Under the pieces are notes generated by a model that had not been told where the DNA came from, made no database searches, and saw only the letters and a list, made by a program, of their open reading frames with translations. A stretch of DNA of 64,000 bases from Bifidobacterium callimiconis (GTDB lineage: Bacteria > Actinomycetota > Actinomycetes > Actinomycetales > Bifidobacteriaceae), in the NCBI RefSeq assembly GCF_003952005.1, contig NZ_QXGJ01000013.1, positions 1 to 64,000 on the forward strand, written 5' to 3'. The translations under genes and the position numbers were made by a program. Of this stretch, positions 26,676-34,790 are shown in pieces. Each line of letters begins with the position of its first letter. Within the stretch, counting starts at the first letter, position 1.

Positions 26676-27596
26676 ATGTCGGAAACGGAACGCGCGCTGT
26701 ACATCGGCTCACATCTGTCCACGGCCGGCGGCTGGAGCAAGTTGCTCGACCGTTCGCACAAGGAAGGTGGCACGACGTTCGCGTTCTTCCCGCGCTCGCC
26801 ATACGGCAAGCGGTCGAAATCGCTGACGACGGAAGGCGCGGCTGAACTTGCCGCGCGACTCGTGGACGAACAGTACGGCCCGTTGGTGGCCCATGCGCCG
26901 TACGTGTACAACTTCGCGGCCAAAGACGAGGCCAAGCGCGAGTTCGCGGTCAACGCGATGATCGAGGATCTGCGACTGCTGTCGGCGATTCGCAAGGCCG
27001 GCCAGCCGATCTATCTCAACGTGCATCCCGGTGCGCACGTGGGGCAGGGGAGCGAGACCGGATGCCGGCTGATCGCCGAGAGTCTGAGCCGCGTGCTGAT
27101 CGAACTCGGAGAGGATAGTGCCTCGGTGCCGATCCTGCTGGAGACCATGGCCGGCAAGGGCACCGAATGCGGCCGCACCTTCGAGGAGGTCGCCACCATC
27201 ATCGCCGGCATCGAGGAGCGTCTTGCCGAGGCGGGCGTTTCCTCCATGTCGCGGGAGTTCGGCGAGCCGCTCATCGGCGTCACGCTCGACACCTGCCATG
27301 TGCTCGACGCCGGTTATGATCTGGTGAACGACTTCGACGGTGTTCTCGCCGAATTCGATCGCGTCGTCGGGCTCGACCGGCTCAAGGCCATCCATGCGAA
27401 CGATTCGATCAACGGACTGGGCTCGCACAAGGACCGTCACGAGAACATCGGCGACGGAGCGCTCGGCCTGCCGTTCTTCGAGCGCATGATCAACGATCCG
27501 AGGCTTTCGAAGCTCCCGATGATCCTCGAAACCAAGGAGCTCACCCCGCAGACCCACCACGACGAGATCACCCTCCTTCGCAGCCTGCGGCACTAG
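26676..27596 (+). CDS. nfo: Endonuclease IV (apurinic/apyrimidinic endonuclease)
   Basis: This 306-aa TIM-barrel, zinc-dependent DNA repair enzyme cuts at abasic sites. Family landmarks are IGSHLSTAGGW at the start, the NVHPGAHVGQG block with metal-binding His, LLETMAGKGTECGRTFEE with the Glu ligand, TLDTCHVLDAGYDL, AIHANDSINGLGSHKDRHENIGDG and a final ILETKEL. The GAAAGGGGAATGTC leader sets the start at 26676. It stands between the small-peptide gene and type B repeats, unrelated to the sugar genes. Confidence 0.95.
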   Translation: MSETERALYIGSHLSTAGGWSKLLDRSHKEGGTTFAFFPRSPYGKRSKSLTTEGAAELAARLVDEQYGPLVAHAPYVYNFAAKDEAKREFAVNAMIEDLRLLSAIRKAGQPIYLNVHPGAHVGQGSETGCRLIAESLSRVLIELGEDSASVPILLETMAGKGTECGRTFEEVATIIAGIEERLAEAGVSSMSREFGEPLIGVTLDTCHVLDAGYDLVNDFDGVLAEFDRVVGLDRLKAIHANDSINGLGSHKDRHENIGDGALGLPFFERMINDPRLSKLPMILETKELTPQTHHDEITLLRSLRH

Positions 27597-27605
27597 CGGC
27601 GTCGA

Positions 27606-27729
27606 CTCCCCTCAGTCGGCTGGCGCCGACAGCTCCCCTCAGAGAGGGGAGCCGAAGGGGTGTGGCGTGCATCGCGTGGCTCCCCTCCCTGAGGGGAGCT
27701 GTCAGACGAAGTCTGACTGAGGGGAGCTG
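27606..27729. repeat. Type B hairpin repeats between nfo and membrane protein gene
   Basis: Two units face each other: CTCCCCTCAGTC + GGCTGGCGCC + CTCCCCTCAGAGAGGGGAG, then GGCTCCCCTCCCTGAGGGGAGC + TGTCAGACGAAGTCTGAC + TGAGGGGAGC. This is the TCCCCTC subtype. It fills the space between convergent genes and probably acts as a two-way terminator. Confidence 0.75.
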
Positions 27730-27733
27730 AAGA

Positions 27734-28813
27734 TTAGAGCCGAGACTTTGCCGTCGCCGCCGTGATCGTCAGGTCGGCTGCCATGATCGCCAGCATCAGT
27801 CCGGTTCCGATAAGGGCGAGAACGCTCCCGCTGCCCGAACCCTGCAGCCCGCTTTGCTCTTGGTCGTACAGCGGCCACGTGACGGTGGCGTTGCTCGCGC
27901 CAGGCCCCGGTCCATACGCGCACTGCACCTCACCCACGGCGTTGACTTTCGGATGAATGTATCGGGCTCCGAGCGCCTGCGCCTGTTCCGATGTCACGTC
28001 GTCGGCCGTCGATGTGGCATTCCCGTCGCCCGCCACGGCGTCTTCCAATGCCGCCAGCACTGCGGTCTTCTCCGCTGTGTGTGAAACAACGGGCGACGAA
28101 TCCTTGTCGAGAACGGTTTCGCCCCGCCATGAGGTCAGACACGTGCCACCGGCCTGCGAGGGCAGCATTGCGTAGGCGTTCACGCCTATCAGCATGATCA
28201 GCGTCACTGCAGCGAAGAACAGGCAATGGCACATGCGCCCGAGGAACGTCATTGTTTCACGCAGTGCGTGTGTATCCGAACCGGAAGAAACCTGAGCGCC
28301 CCGCGAGTCTGAGTCCTGAACATCCCAAATCGTCGATCGGCGAGCCCACACCATCCGACACAACGTCACGAACAGCACGACCGAGGCAATGACGACCACC
28401 CCGGACGCGACCATGGACGCCACCGGTATCCACCGTCCCGCATTCGACGCGAACGTCACGATAGTCCCATCGCCGGAGTGAACTACGCAATCCACATCGA
28501 CTCGCGGTGATGGCGACGAGAACAGTTTCCCGCCGCCGATCATGTCGCCGATCCGCGTCACGCGCACCTGCGATTCGTCCCATCGTGTCACCATCAGCGC
28601 GCCGGAATCGCCCTGAGCGATGGTCGTGAAACTCGACTCCCCGCACGCCTCGAGATTAGAGACGTTCACCGCGCTCAGCACCGCCGCCGCATAGGCGATC
28701 AGTCCCAGAACCAGCGCCGCGAACGCGCCCAGGGCCGCTATGCCGCCGCCCGTGAGATATTTGCTGCGCCGGGTGCGTGTTGGCTGCACCTTATTCGTGA
28801 AATTTGTTGCCAT
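27734..28813 (-). CDS. Four-helix membrane protein of unknown function, 359 aa
   Basis: I do not recognise this protein. It has a basic N-terminus (PTRTRRSKYL), helix 1 at about 23-46, a ~80-residue extracellular domain with two cysteines (EACGESS and DVDCVVH), and helix 2 at about 127-155. A cytoplasmic loop is followed by helix 3 at about 190-215, then a second extracellular domain of about 100 residues also with two cysteines (GGTCLTSW, VQCAYG), and helix 4 near the end. Paired cysteines suggest disulfides. GGGGG precedes the ATG at 28813. It lies on the same strand between members 1 and 2 of the small-peptide family. An immunity, receptor or export role for those peptides is possible but unproven. 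Confidence 0.7.
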   Translation of the reverse strand: MATNFTNKVQPTRTRRSKYLTGGGIAALGAFAALVLGLIAYAAAVLSAVNVSNLEACGESSFTTIAQGDSGALMVTRWDESQVRVTRIGDMIGGGKLFSSPSPRVDVDCVVHSGDGTIVTFASNAGRWIPVASMVASGVVVIASVVLFVTLCRMVWARRSTIWDVQDSDSRGAQVSSGSDTHALRETMTFLGRMCHCLFFAAVTLIMLIGVNAYAMLPSQAGGTCLTSWRGETVLDKDSSPVVSHTAEKTAVLAALEDAVAGDGNATSTADDVTSEQAQALGARYIHPKVNAVGEVQCAYGPGPGASNATVTWPLYDQEQSGLQGSGSGSVLALIGTGLMLAIMAADLTITAATAKSRL

Positions 28814-28998
28814 GCTGCCCCCGCTCCGCAACATTGCCGCCCGTCATATCGATGTGGTGCCGATTGTAATGCGGTGGAAGAAGGGAATTGCGTTTCGGAC
28901 GGGCATTACAAAATAATCAATACAAAATAATCAATGAGGGGTAGAAAACCTGTCTGGATTCCAGTCTCTGGGACTCCGCGTCAGTTGCTGAACATAAC
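28814..28998. other. Promoter-bearing spacer with a short direct repeat
   Basis: AT-rich for this genome. It contains TACAAAATAATCAA twice in direct repeat at about 28908-28934, likely part of the minus-strand promoter or a binding site for the membrane protein gene. No gene was seen. Confidence 0.4.
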
Positions 28999-29021
28999 AA
29001 AAAAGCGACCTCATCGGTCGC
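28999..29021 (-). terminator. Rho-independent terminator of the peptide array
   Basis: On the minus strand GCGACC-GATGA-GGTCGC runs straight into TTTTTTG. It lies about 115 nt after the last gene of the four-gene peptide array (29137-29936), and separates it from the membrane protein gene downstream. Confidence 0.87.
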
Positions 29022-29136
29022 CTGCTTGGTAAATAGGAGCCGTACGCGGACGCCGTTGGCCGCATACTGTCTCTGTTCTTCTTCTCTGTTTTCGGATTTT
29101 GTTGATAAGGTTCCGAAGTTCCTCAGCTAGCCCGGA

Positions 29137-29259
29137 TCAGCGCTCGTCGTTGCTCATGGCAGATTCGGCGATCTGCTGGTAGGTGCGGCCGTTGTAGGCG
29201 GTCAGCGAGGCGGCGCCCATGAGGGCCATGGTCTTCTTCATGCTGTCCTTGAAGCTCAT
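29137..29259 (-). CDS. Small peptide of the ALYGAS family, member 2 (40 aa)
   Basis: The product reads MSFKDSMKKTMALMGAASLT then AYNGRTYQQIAESAMSNDER. It is the most divergent member: Arg-Gly is Lys-Thr and Tyr is Met in the core motif, but MSFK-SM and the D-E-R end are kept. AAGGAG sits 5 nt before the ATG. It is the last gene of a four-gene array, 89 nt after member 3, and is followed by a strong terminator. A role is unknown. Confidence 0.75.
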   Translation of the reverse strand: MSFKDSMKKTMALMGAASLTAYNGRTYQQIAESAMSNDER

Positions 29260-29347
29260 TGTTACTCCTTGATTGATTTGATTGACGTTTGGTTGTGTTT
29301 GGTATGCGTTGTTCGCGTTTGTGCGGGAAGAGGCGTTACCGCTGGGG

Positions 29348-29473
29348 TCAGCGGGCGTCGTTCTCGAGGCTGCGCAGGGTGGCGAAGATTTCCTTGCTGG
29401 CGGACTGGGTGGCGGTCATGGTGGAAGCGCCGTACAGGGCGAGGCCGCGGATCATGCTGTTCTTGAAGCTCAT
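29348..29473 (-). CDS. Small peptide of the ALYGAS family, member 3 (41 aa)
   Basis: The product reads MSFKNSMIRGLALYGASTMT then ATQSASKEIFATLRSLENDAR. It fits the consensus in full: basic start, S-M-x-R-G-L-A-L-Y-G-A-S-T-M core, Ser/Ala/Thr-rich turn, amphipathic end and NDAR terminus identical to member 4. AAGGA lies 7 nt upstream. It starts 101 nt after the end of member 4 on the same strand. No signal peptide cleavage site or RiPP-type double-glycine site is evident. Confidence 0.8.
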   Translation of the reverse strand: MSFKNSMIRGLALYGASTMTATQSASKEIFATLRSLENDAR

Positions 29474-29573
29474 TGTTGTTCCTTACTTGAGAAGTGTGAT
29501 TGGTGATTGATGATGCCGATTGATCGGCTATCGGAGGCTACCGGTCGTCGTGGACGCCGCGGTTGCTGTTGGC

Positions 29574-29699
29574 TCAGCGGGCGTCGTTCTGCAGGTCGGC
29601 CAGGGTGTCGGCGATGGCCTTGCCGGCGACCGGGTTGGCAGCCAGGGTGGAAGCGCCGTAGAGGGCCATACCGCGCAGAATGCTCTTCTTGATGTTCAT
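29574..29699 (-). CDS. Small peptide of the ALYGAS family, member 4 (41 aa)
   Basis: The product reads MNIKKSILRGMALYGASTLA then ANPVAGKAIADTLADLQNDAR. The first half is basic and hydrophobic, the second acidic, giving a dipolar helix-like peptide. AAGGAG-AACATC precedes the ATG. It is second in the array after member 5, with a 115-nt gap. The wobble differences from members 3 and 5 alongside conserved residues argue for selection on the protein. Confidence 0.8.
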   Translation of the reverse strand: MNIKKSILRGMALYGASTLAANPVAGKAIADTLADLQNDAR

Positions 29700-29813
29700 G
29701 ATGTTCTCCTTGTTGTGAAGTATTCGATGTATTCGGTTATTCGGTTGTAAGTCTTTGATGTCCTGTGGTCTGCGGCTGATTGATTATCCGTGACGCTGCA
29801 GGAGCGAGGGTGC

Positions 29814-29936
29814 TCAGCGGGTCTCGGCCTCGCGAGCCAGATCGATGACCGTCTGGTTGGCCTTGCTGTAGGAACCGGCCATCACGGAAGCGCCGTAGAG
29901 AGCCAGACCACGCATCATGCTGTTCTTCATGTTCAT
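29814..29936 (-). CDS. Small peptide of the ALYGAS family, member 5 (40 aa)
   Basis: The product reads MNMKNSMMRGLALYGASVMA then GSYSKANQTVIDLAREAETR. It is first in the four-gene array, with AAAAGGAG upstream and a candidate sigma-70 promoter about 50 nt before the ATG. The end (VIDLARE) matches member 6 (VIDLAHE) and member 1 (IIDIAR), showing that the C-terminus is also conserved in a subset. Confidence 0.8.
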   Translation of the reverse strand: MNMKNSMMRGLALYGASVMAGSYSKANQTVIDLAREAETR

Positions 29937-29987
29937 TGCTGTCTCCTTTTTGCTTTTGTTGTCCGCCTTGCTTGGCTGACATGATTA

Positions 29988-30028
29988 ACCATAGACCACC
30001 TGCGCAATTTGCGCAAGCGCTGGCGCAA
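29988..30028 (-). promoter_or_regulatory. Candidate promoter and palindromic operator of the peptide array
   Basis: On the minus strand TTGCGC (30011-30016) and TATGGT (29988-29993) are 17 bp apart. The -35 box lies inside the perfect 15-bp palindrome TGCGCAATTTGCGCA (30001-30015), and a third GCGCAA lies at 30023-30028. Such overlap is typical of a repressor site. Confidence 0.55.
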
Positions 30029-31013
30029 AGAAACCTACCAAGTGGTTGGTATTCTGCCGTTTTGTCGGCGTGTTGCGGATTGATGTCGGTGTTTCCTTTG
30101 TGTTTCAAGGGATTTGAGGGAATTGTGATGATGGTTGTGGATGGGATGTGAAGGCTCACATGAGATCTCACATCTGCGATGTTCGGTTTCGTTGGTGTGA
30201 TTGGTGGTGGTGCTTGAGACAGCGTTGTCGCTCTTGCTGCGCTTGGGCGATCCGGAACGTGCGTGAGATAGGGCCATGGGTCGGTGGTTTGGTCGAAGGG
30301 CGTGGGCCCTAGATGATCCGGAACGTGCGTGAAATGGGGCGGTGGGGCTGTCGGGGCCCGATTTGCGACAATGACCTGGAGCGCGCGTGGGGATGAGGTG
30401 ATGGGCGCGTGGATCACGTTTGTGCGGAAGCTGATCCGGAGTGCGCGGAGAATGGGGTGGCCGGGGGATTCTGGGTTGTAGAGGGCGTGGTGTTGTTGCC
30501 GGAGCTGGTCTTGCGGGTGGGTGATATGGGTGGCTGCCGTTGGCTGCTCCTGCCGTCGGATGTAGCCGTGTGCCGGGTTTCTGCGGTTCGTTTTGGTGGT
30601 GTGGCGTATGGATGGGCCGTTGACTTGCTGCCGTTGGCGTGCGGTATGGGGTGACGTGGTCTTGGGATGTTCGATTGTTTTGTGAGATCGGCCTGTGATG
30701 TGTGTGGAGGCGGGGGCGTCGGTTCCACCGATCATTGCGATGTATGTGAATGGAAAACGGGTGCATGTGGAATGCTAAAAGGCGGAGATGCGGAAAGGCG
30801 GACGCCGTTGTCCGTTTCCTGATTCGAGATATTCCCGGGGTTTGCTCGATTCCGAGTCCTATGACCGTGCCGGATGACAAGGAGCGAAAAACATCAAACG
30901 GTCGAAGGGTTCATATGGCATTCGGAAGAGCGTCGGTCGATTGACCTGATCGGTCGGTTCGATCGATACTGGCCGCGATTCGTGGCCGCTGCGGACTGAT
31001 GCCGATTCCGGCG
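30029..31013. other. Long spacer with degenerate ~60-nt repeats, no gene supported
   Basis: About 1 kb without a credible gene. Four imperfect copies of GATCCGGAACGTGCGTGAAATGGGG-like sequence (first 20 bases given: GATCCGGAACGTGCGTGAAA) start near 30249, 30316, 30374 and 30434, so the period is about 57-67 nt. The long open frames here are proline/threonine/histidine-rich shadows without ribosome binding sites. The region separates peptide member 6 from the array of members 5-2 and may be a decayed gene. Confidence 0.45.
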
Positions 31014-31145
31014 TCAGCGCTGGTCTTCGTGGGCCAGGTCGATGACGGTGTCCATGAGGTGGCGGTTGGCCATGCCCGCGTGTGCGGTGGCGATGGAGGA
31101 TCCGTACATGGCGAGTCCGTGCAGCATGCTCTTAGCGATGTTCAT
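31014..31145 (-). CDS. Small peptide of the ALYGAS family, member 6 (43 aa)
   Basis: The product reads MNIAKSMLHGLAMYGSSIAT then AHAGMANRHLMDTVIDLAHEDQR. It keeps S-M-L-x-G-L-A-M-Y-G-S-S and the VIDLA-E and final Arg of the family, with two extra residues in the middle. GGGAG is 6 nt before the ATG. It stands alone about 1.1 kb upstream of the array, with its own TATAAT promoter element and a LacI-like operator. Confidence 0.77.
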   Translation of the reverse strand: MNIAKSMLHGLAMYGSSIATAHAGMANRHLMDTVIDLAHEDQR

Positions 31146-31220
31146 AATGTTCTCCCTGTGATGATCGGTGTTGTTGAGGTTGCCGGAGTGTGTCTCTCGG
31201 CTGAGGAATCGTCCTCAACT

Positions 31221-31241
31221 TTGTTAGCGCTCACAATTATA
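31221..31241 (-). promoter_or_regulatory. TATAAT box and LacI-type operator of peptide gene 6
   Basis: Read on the minus strand, TATAAT (31236-31241) abuts TTGTGAGCGCTAACAA (31221-31236), a near-perfect palindrome around AGCGCT of classic LacI/CcpA-operator form. The site would cover the transcription start about 75 nt before the ATG at 31145. I see no strong -35 box. Confidence 0.6.
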
Positions 31242-31546
31242 TGACGACAGCATGACGTCCGGGACAGAATCTGGGTATTCGGTATGGGACCCTGACGGTC
31301 GAACGTTTTCGGCGCCGTCGAGGCTTCGCCTTATCGGTTCAGTCGGGAGCGGCCTGATACTTCGGTCAGAGCAGCTTCCCTTGCGCGTGCGCAAAGGATG
31401 GCGGCAGGAGGAGACAGGCGCCTTGCGGCTAAAGCGCTCTTGTTGATCTCGTGCGGGGCTGCTGACGGGCTGTGGGATCGCCGGGCTGCGGGGTCGCTGA
31501 CGGGCTGCGGGGCCCGGCGGCACCCCCGTAGTGTGCACGATGGGAG

Positions 31547-31743
31547 GCAATCTCCAAGTTCTGAATGGATTTTGCGGGTTGCAGACATCAATCTCCAAGT
31601 TCTGACGTTCCAAAAGCTCATATGCGAAGTAGGAGCCTTGGGATTGCAGTCGTTCTACTCCGGGTATGGGGGATTTTCACTTCAGAACTTGGGGATTGAT
31701 GTCCGCAGGACCCCGAAATCACTTCAGAACTTGAAGAATGCTC
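31547..31743. repeat. Nested inverted-repeat element (type D), copy 2
   Basis: GGCAATCTCCAAGTTCTGAA (31547) and CAGACATCAATCTCCAAGTT (31582) are mirrored by CTTCAGAACTTGGGGATTGA (31680) and CTTCAGAACTTGAAGAATGC (31721). It directly precedes copy 3, forming a tandem of two elements. The whole 31146-32231 spacer has no supported gene. Confidence 0.8.
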
Positions 31744-31796
31744 TTCAGCGGAGGTGTGTCATACGGAATTTCGGGCGTCAATGCTTTGCCGGCAGG

Positions 31797-31995
31797 GGCA
31801 ATCTGCGAGTTCTGAGCGGATTCCCATGGATCGCAGACACCAATCTCCGAGTTCTGTGCGGAATATTCCCCGTATCTGGAGTAGCACGGTTGAAATTTCA
31901 AGGCTTCTACTTTGGGAATAGGCCTTGGGACGCTCAGAACTCGAAGATTGGTGTTCGCAAGCCCCCAGAATCCGCTCAGAACTCGAAGATAGCCT
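31797..31995. repeat. Nested inverted-repeat element (type D), copy 3
   Basis: GGCAATCTGCGAGTTCTGAG (31797) and CAGACACCAATCTCCGAGTT (31834) are mirrored by CTCAGAACTCGAAGATTGGT (31932) and CTCAGAACTCGAAGATAGCC (31975). Compared with copy 2, CAAGTTCTGA has become CGAGTTCTG on the left and the right arm has changed to match (ACTTG to ACTCG). The fold is thus preserved. Confidence 0.8.
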
Positions 31996-32098
31996 CCGTG
32001 GAGGCATGTGTCCGCGCGGAGTCCCGATGTCGGATTCCGCGCGGCGCCAGAATTGCGGGTTTCGACATCGATGGAAGCCTCTCGGATGAGGAGCTCGT

Positions 32099-32124
32099 CT
32101 CTTAGTGTGATCACACCAAGAAAA
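32099..32124. repeat. TGTGATCACA palindrome, copy 1
   Basis: TCTTAGTGTGATCACACCAAG with AAAA following is a near-perfect palindrome around TGATCA. A perfect version lies at 34791-34816. The two flank the MFS gene region and the 33.6-34.8 kb repeats. Nature unknown; possibly a protein-binding site or terminator. Confidence 0.55.
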
Positions 32125-32231
32125 CAGGGCTATGGGGTGTGACGTGCAAGGAGTGGGGGTGGCACCTGGTTTGGGGATGATGGCCAGCCGAACCAGGTAC
32201 CAATCAACTCATGACAAGATCGATTCGATAA

Positions 32232-33578
32232 TCACTCGGGATCTGCGGTGGTACGAACCGCTTCGACCGTTTCCGCTGCCGCAACCGTCTCCGCATCGAC
32301 TGTCGTCTTCCTCCGCTTCTCCACGATGCCAGGCTGCTTCGGATGCAGCGTGTAGGTCAGCAGGATTCCCGCCGCATACAGGATCGCGTACGCCCAGCAG
32401 ATGCCGTCGATGCCGAGCACGGTGAGCAGGATCGTGGCGATTCCGGGCCCCACGAACGTGGCCAGACCGGCCGACAGATTGTAGACGGACAGCGCCGCGC
32501 CTCGCTCATCCGGAGCCAACGCGTTCATAATCGAAGGAATGGAGGCGAACGCGCTCGTGCCCACGCCGATCAGAATGGCCGCGATCACCATGAGCGGCGC
32601 ATTCGCACCAAACCAGCGCGGAATGTAGTAGAACGACAGCGAGCACGCGCCAAGCAGCGCGCACCCGAACCACCGCATGGGCCATACCCAGCCGAAATGA
32701 TCAAGGAACCATCCCCAGAACACGTTGAAGCCGAGCATCACGATGAACACGCATCCCCAGATACGCATCCAGTCCTCAATGCGGAACCAGTTCTCGCCGC
32801 CATACTGCCTGCCGCACAGGTACAGTGGCATGATCACGGGGAATCCGTACAGCAGCAGACTGTTGATGATACGGATCGCGGCGCAGACGGCGATGTCGCG
32901 GTTGCGGAAGATGATCGTGGCTCCCGATGCCAGCCGTTCCAGCCGCTGCATATGCGTCAGATTCGCGGACTGCGCGCTGCGGGTCTTGGGTACGAGCGCA
33001 AAGCACATGATCAGGCCGGCCACAGAGAACGGGATGGCGAACCAGAAGGTGCGATACTCGCCCACGACGGGGATGAGGAAGCTCGGAATGTAGGCGCCGA
33101 ACACCCCGAGGCCCATGGAGAAACAGGTCCAGAACAGTCCCATGGCGCTGGAGAGTCGGTCCGGACGTACGGTCTGCGACAGCAGCACGACGAACGAGTA
33201 GATGAACAGCGGGTACCCGAATCCCCTCAGCGCGTAGACCGCCAGAATGAGCGGATAGATGCCGCTGGGCAGCGCCACGCCTAGAAAGATCAGATGGATG
33301 CCGATCCACCAGCCGGCGCCGATCAGCATGATGCGTCGGGCGCCGAACATTTCGGCGAGCATGCCCGCCGTCCAGCCGGCGAGTGCGGCGAACAGTCCGT
33401 AGACGGTGATGAGCAGTGAGCCCTGCGAGGCCGAGAATCCCTGATCCACCATGTATTTGGTGAGGAAGGTGAGCTCGAATCCGTCGCCCGTCATGAAGAT
33501 GGCGATGGTGAGAAATCCGACGATGAGTGTGCGTGGAATGCCGAATCGTTCCATGGCGTTGAGAGCGCGGATGAACAT
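32232..33578 (-). CDS. MFS transporter, ribitol/arabitol permease-like (RbtT/DalT type)
   Basis: This 448-aa 12-helix permease is of the polyol/sugar MFS group. The start MFIRALNAMERFGIPRTLIVGFLTIAIFMTGDGFEL is the typical opening of RbtT/DalT proteins, followed by GWTAGMLAEMFGARR between helices 2 and 3. The tail is Val/Ala/Glu-rich and unusual. AGAGGATCATC before the ATG at 33578 fixes the start. A TGTAA-N4-TTACA operator about 40 nt upstream implies LacI control shared with other genes here. The substrate could be a polyol, pentose or a lyase product. Confidence 0.85.
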   Translation of the reverse strand: MFIRALNAMERFGIPRTLIVGFLTIAIFMTGDGFELTFLTKYMVDQGFSASQGSLLITVYGLFAALAGWTAGMLAEMFGARRIMLIGAGWWIGIHLIFLGVALPSGIYPLILAVYALRGFGYPLFIYSFVVLLSQTVRPDRLSSAMGLFWTCFSMGLGVFGAYIPSFLIPVVGEYRTFWFAIPFSVAGLIMCFALVPKTRSAQSANLTHMQRLERLASGATIIFRNRDIAVCAAIRIINSLLLYGFPVIMPLYLCGRQYGGENWFRIEDWMRIWGCVFIVMLGFNVFWGWFLDHFGWVWPMRWFGCALLGACSLSFYYIPRWFGANAPLMVIAAILIGVGTSAFASIPSIMNALAPDERGAALSVYNLSAGLATFVGPGIATILLTVLGIDGICWAYAILYAAGILLTYTLHPKQPGIVEKRRKTTVDAETVAAAETVEAVRTTADPE

Positions 33579-33616
33579 GATGATCCTCTCTGATGAAATG
33601 TTCTTCCGCAACTGAA

Positions 33617-33630
33617 TGTAATTAGTTACA
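33617..33630. promoter_or_regulatory. LacI-type operator upstream of RbtT-like MFS
   Basis: TGTAATTAGTTACA is an inverted repeat of the form TGTAA-N4-TTACA, 39-52 nt before the MFS start at 33578. It matches the sites at 12719 and 38446. Confidence 0.6.
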
Positions 33631-34451
33631 TTAATGAATTCAAGTGGTTAACAATTACGCTGAAACGCGATATGAAGGATGATTTTCGTTGAAAACGCGA
33701 AGGTTGTTGGTGATGCTCGCATGGTGTGGTGAAAGATGTATGACTGGTCACATTTCGGTGATCGGCACATTGATGGCGTTTGATTCAGGTACTGAAGGCC
33801 TAGCACGGTGCGGGGGCGGACTGGCGGATTAGGCCGGGGAAGTCCACCTCCGGGAGCATTGGCTGCGCGGGGGCGGGCGGACGGGTTAGGCGGACCTTGT
33901 CTGATGTCGGTGGATAGCTCCACCACGAAGATGGGAAGGCTCACGACAGCCTCGTGCGGATACTGCCGCTCTGGAAGCTGTGATAGGGGCGTGCCGCGTG
34001 GGTGGGCTATATGGCGCGTGGTGGGGAATGGTGAATGGGGGCCGATTGGTGTTGGAGGTGGCGTCACCTCATCAGTCGGCTGCGCCGACAGCTTCCCCTC
34101 GAGGGGAAGCCCGCCTTCGGCGGAAGAATGCGGTGGATACTCGGCAGGTCGGTGGGAGGTCTGCTTTTTGCGGAAGAGACTGGTCGGCATCGCCTACGAG
34201 CGGGCTGGGCGCAGAGGAAGCACCGCCTTTGGCGGAAGAGGTCCCGACGGTCGTAGAGATGTGGTTTCCCTTAGGAGCCACGCCTTTTGGTGGAAGAGGT
34301 CGTTGAGCACTCGGTGGGCTGGCTATGCGTGGCCGGGAAGCTTGCTTCGGCGGAAGAGGATGTCATCCTTGATGATCGTCTTTGCCGAGGAGCCGCCTCC
34401 GGGTGGAGGTTCGTTTATGGCGGAAGTGAGTTATGAAGTGGGGTATACGGA

Positions 34452-34507
34452 AATAGTCCGGTTGGGGGAGATGCCGCGTTTGGCATTGTCTCCCCAACCG
34501 GACTATT
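34452..34507. terminator. Strong long hairpin
   Basis: AATAGTCCGGTTGGGG at 34452-34467 is perfectly mirrored at 34492-34507, with further inner pairing (GATGCC/GGCATT). No T-run follows, so it may be a processing signal or inverted-repeat remnant rather than a classic terminator. Confidence 0.55.
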
Positions 34508-34790
34508 GCTCGGTGCCGGGGGCGTTGCGTTTTTTATCTAGCTCCGGCACCGGCTGGTCCTGCCGGTGCACGGGCTTTGCCAAGCGCCTACGCGGGGCGA
34601 AGCATGGGACTGCGGTCCTGCCGGCGCATGGTCCTTGTTCTGTTACGCCGGGGTCTCGTCCGTCATGCCTTAGCGCAACGAAAACCAGCAATCAGCGAGG
34701 TGGAGAGGACCCTTCCCGTCAATGCCTTGGCATGACTTGAGGAGTAGGGATGGTTGCAGTGAGTTGTACCGTTCTCTCCCCACACCTCCA

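Noticed and set aside
29737..30880. Pro/Thr/His-rich minus-strand frames in the 30-kb spacer
   Set aside because: No ribosome binding site, inconsistent composition and overlapping frames. The DNA is periodic and probably non-coding.
33808..34740. 310-aa plus-strand frame in the 34-kb spacer
   Set aside because: It runs through a type A repeat, several degenerate repeats and a long hairpin; no domain or start signal.
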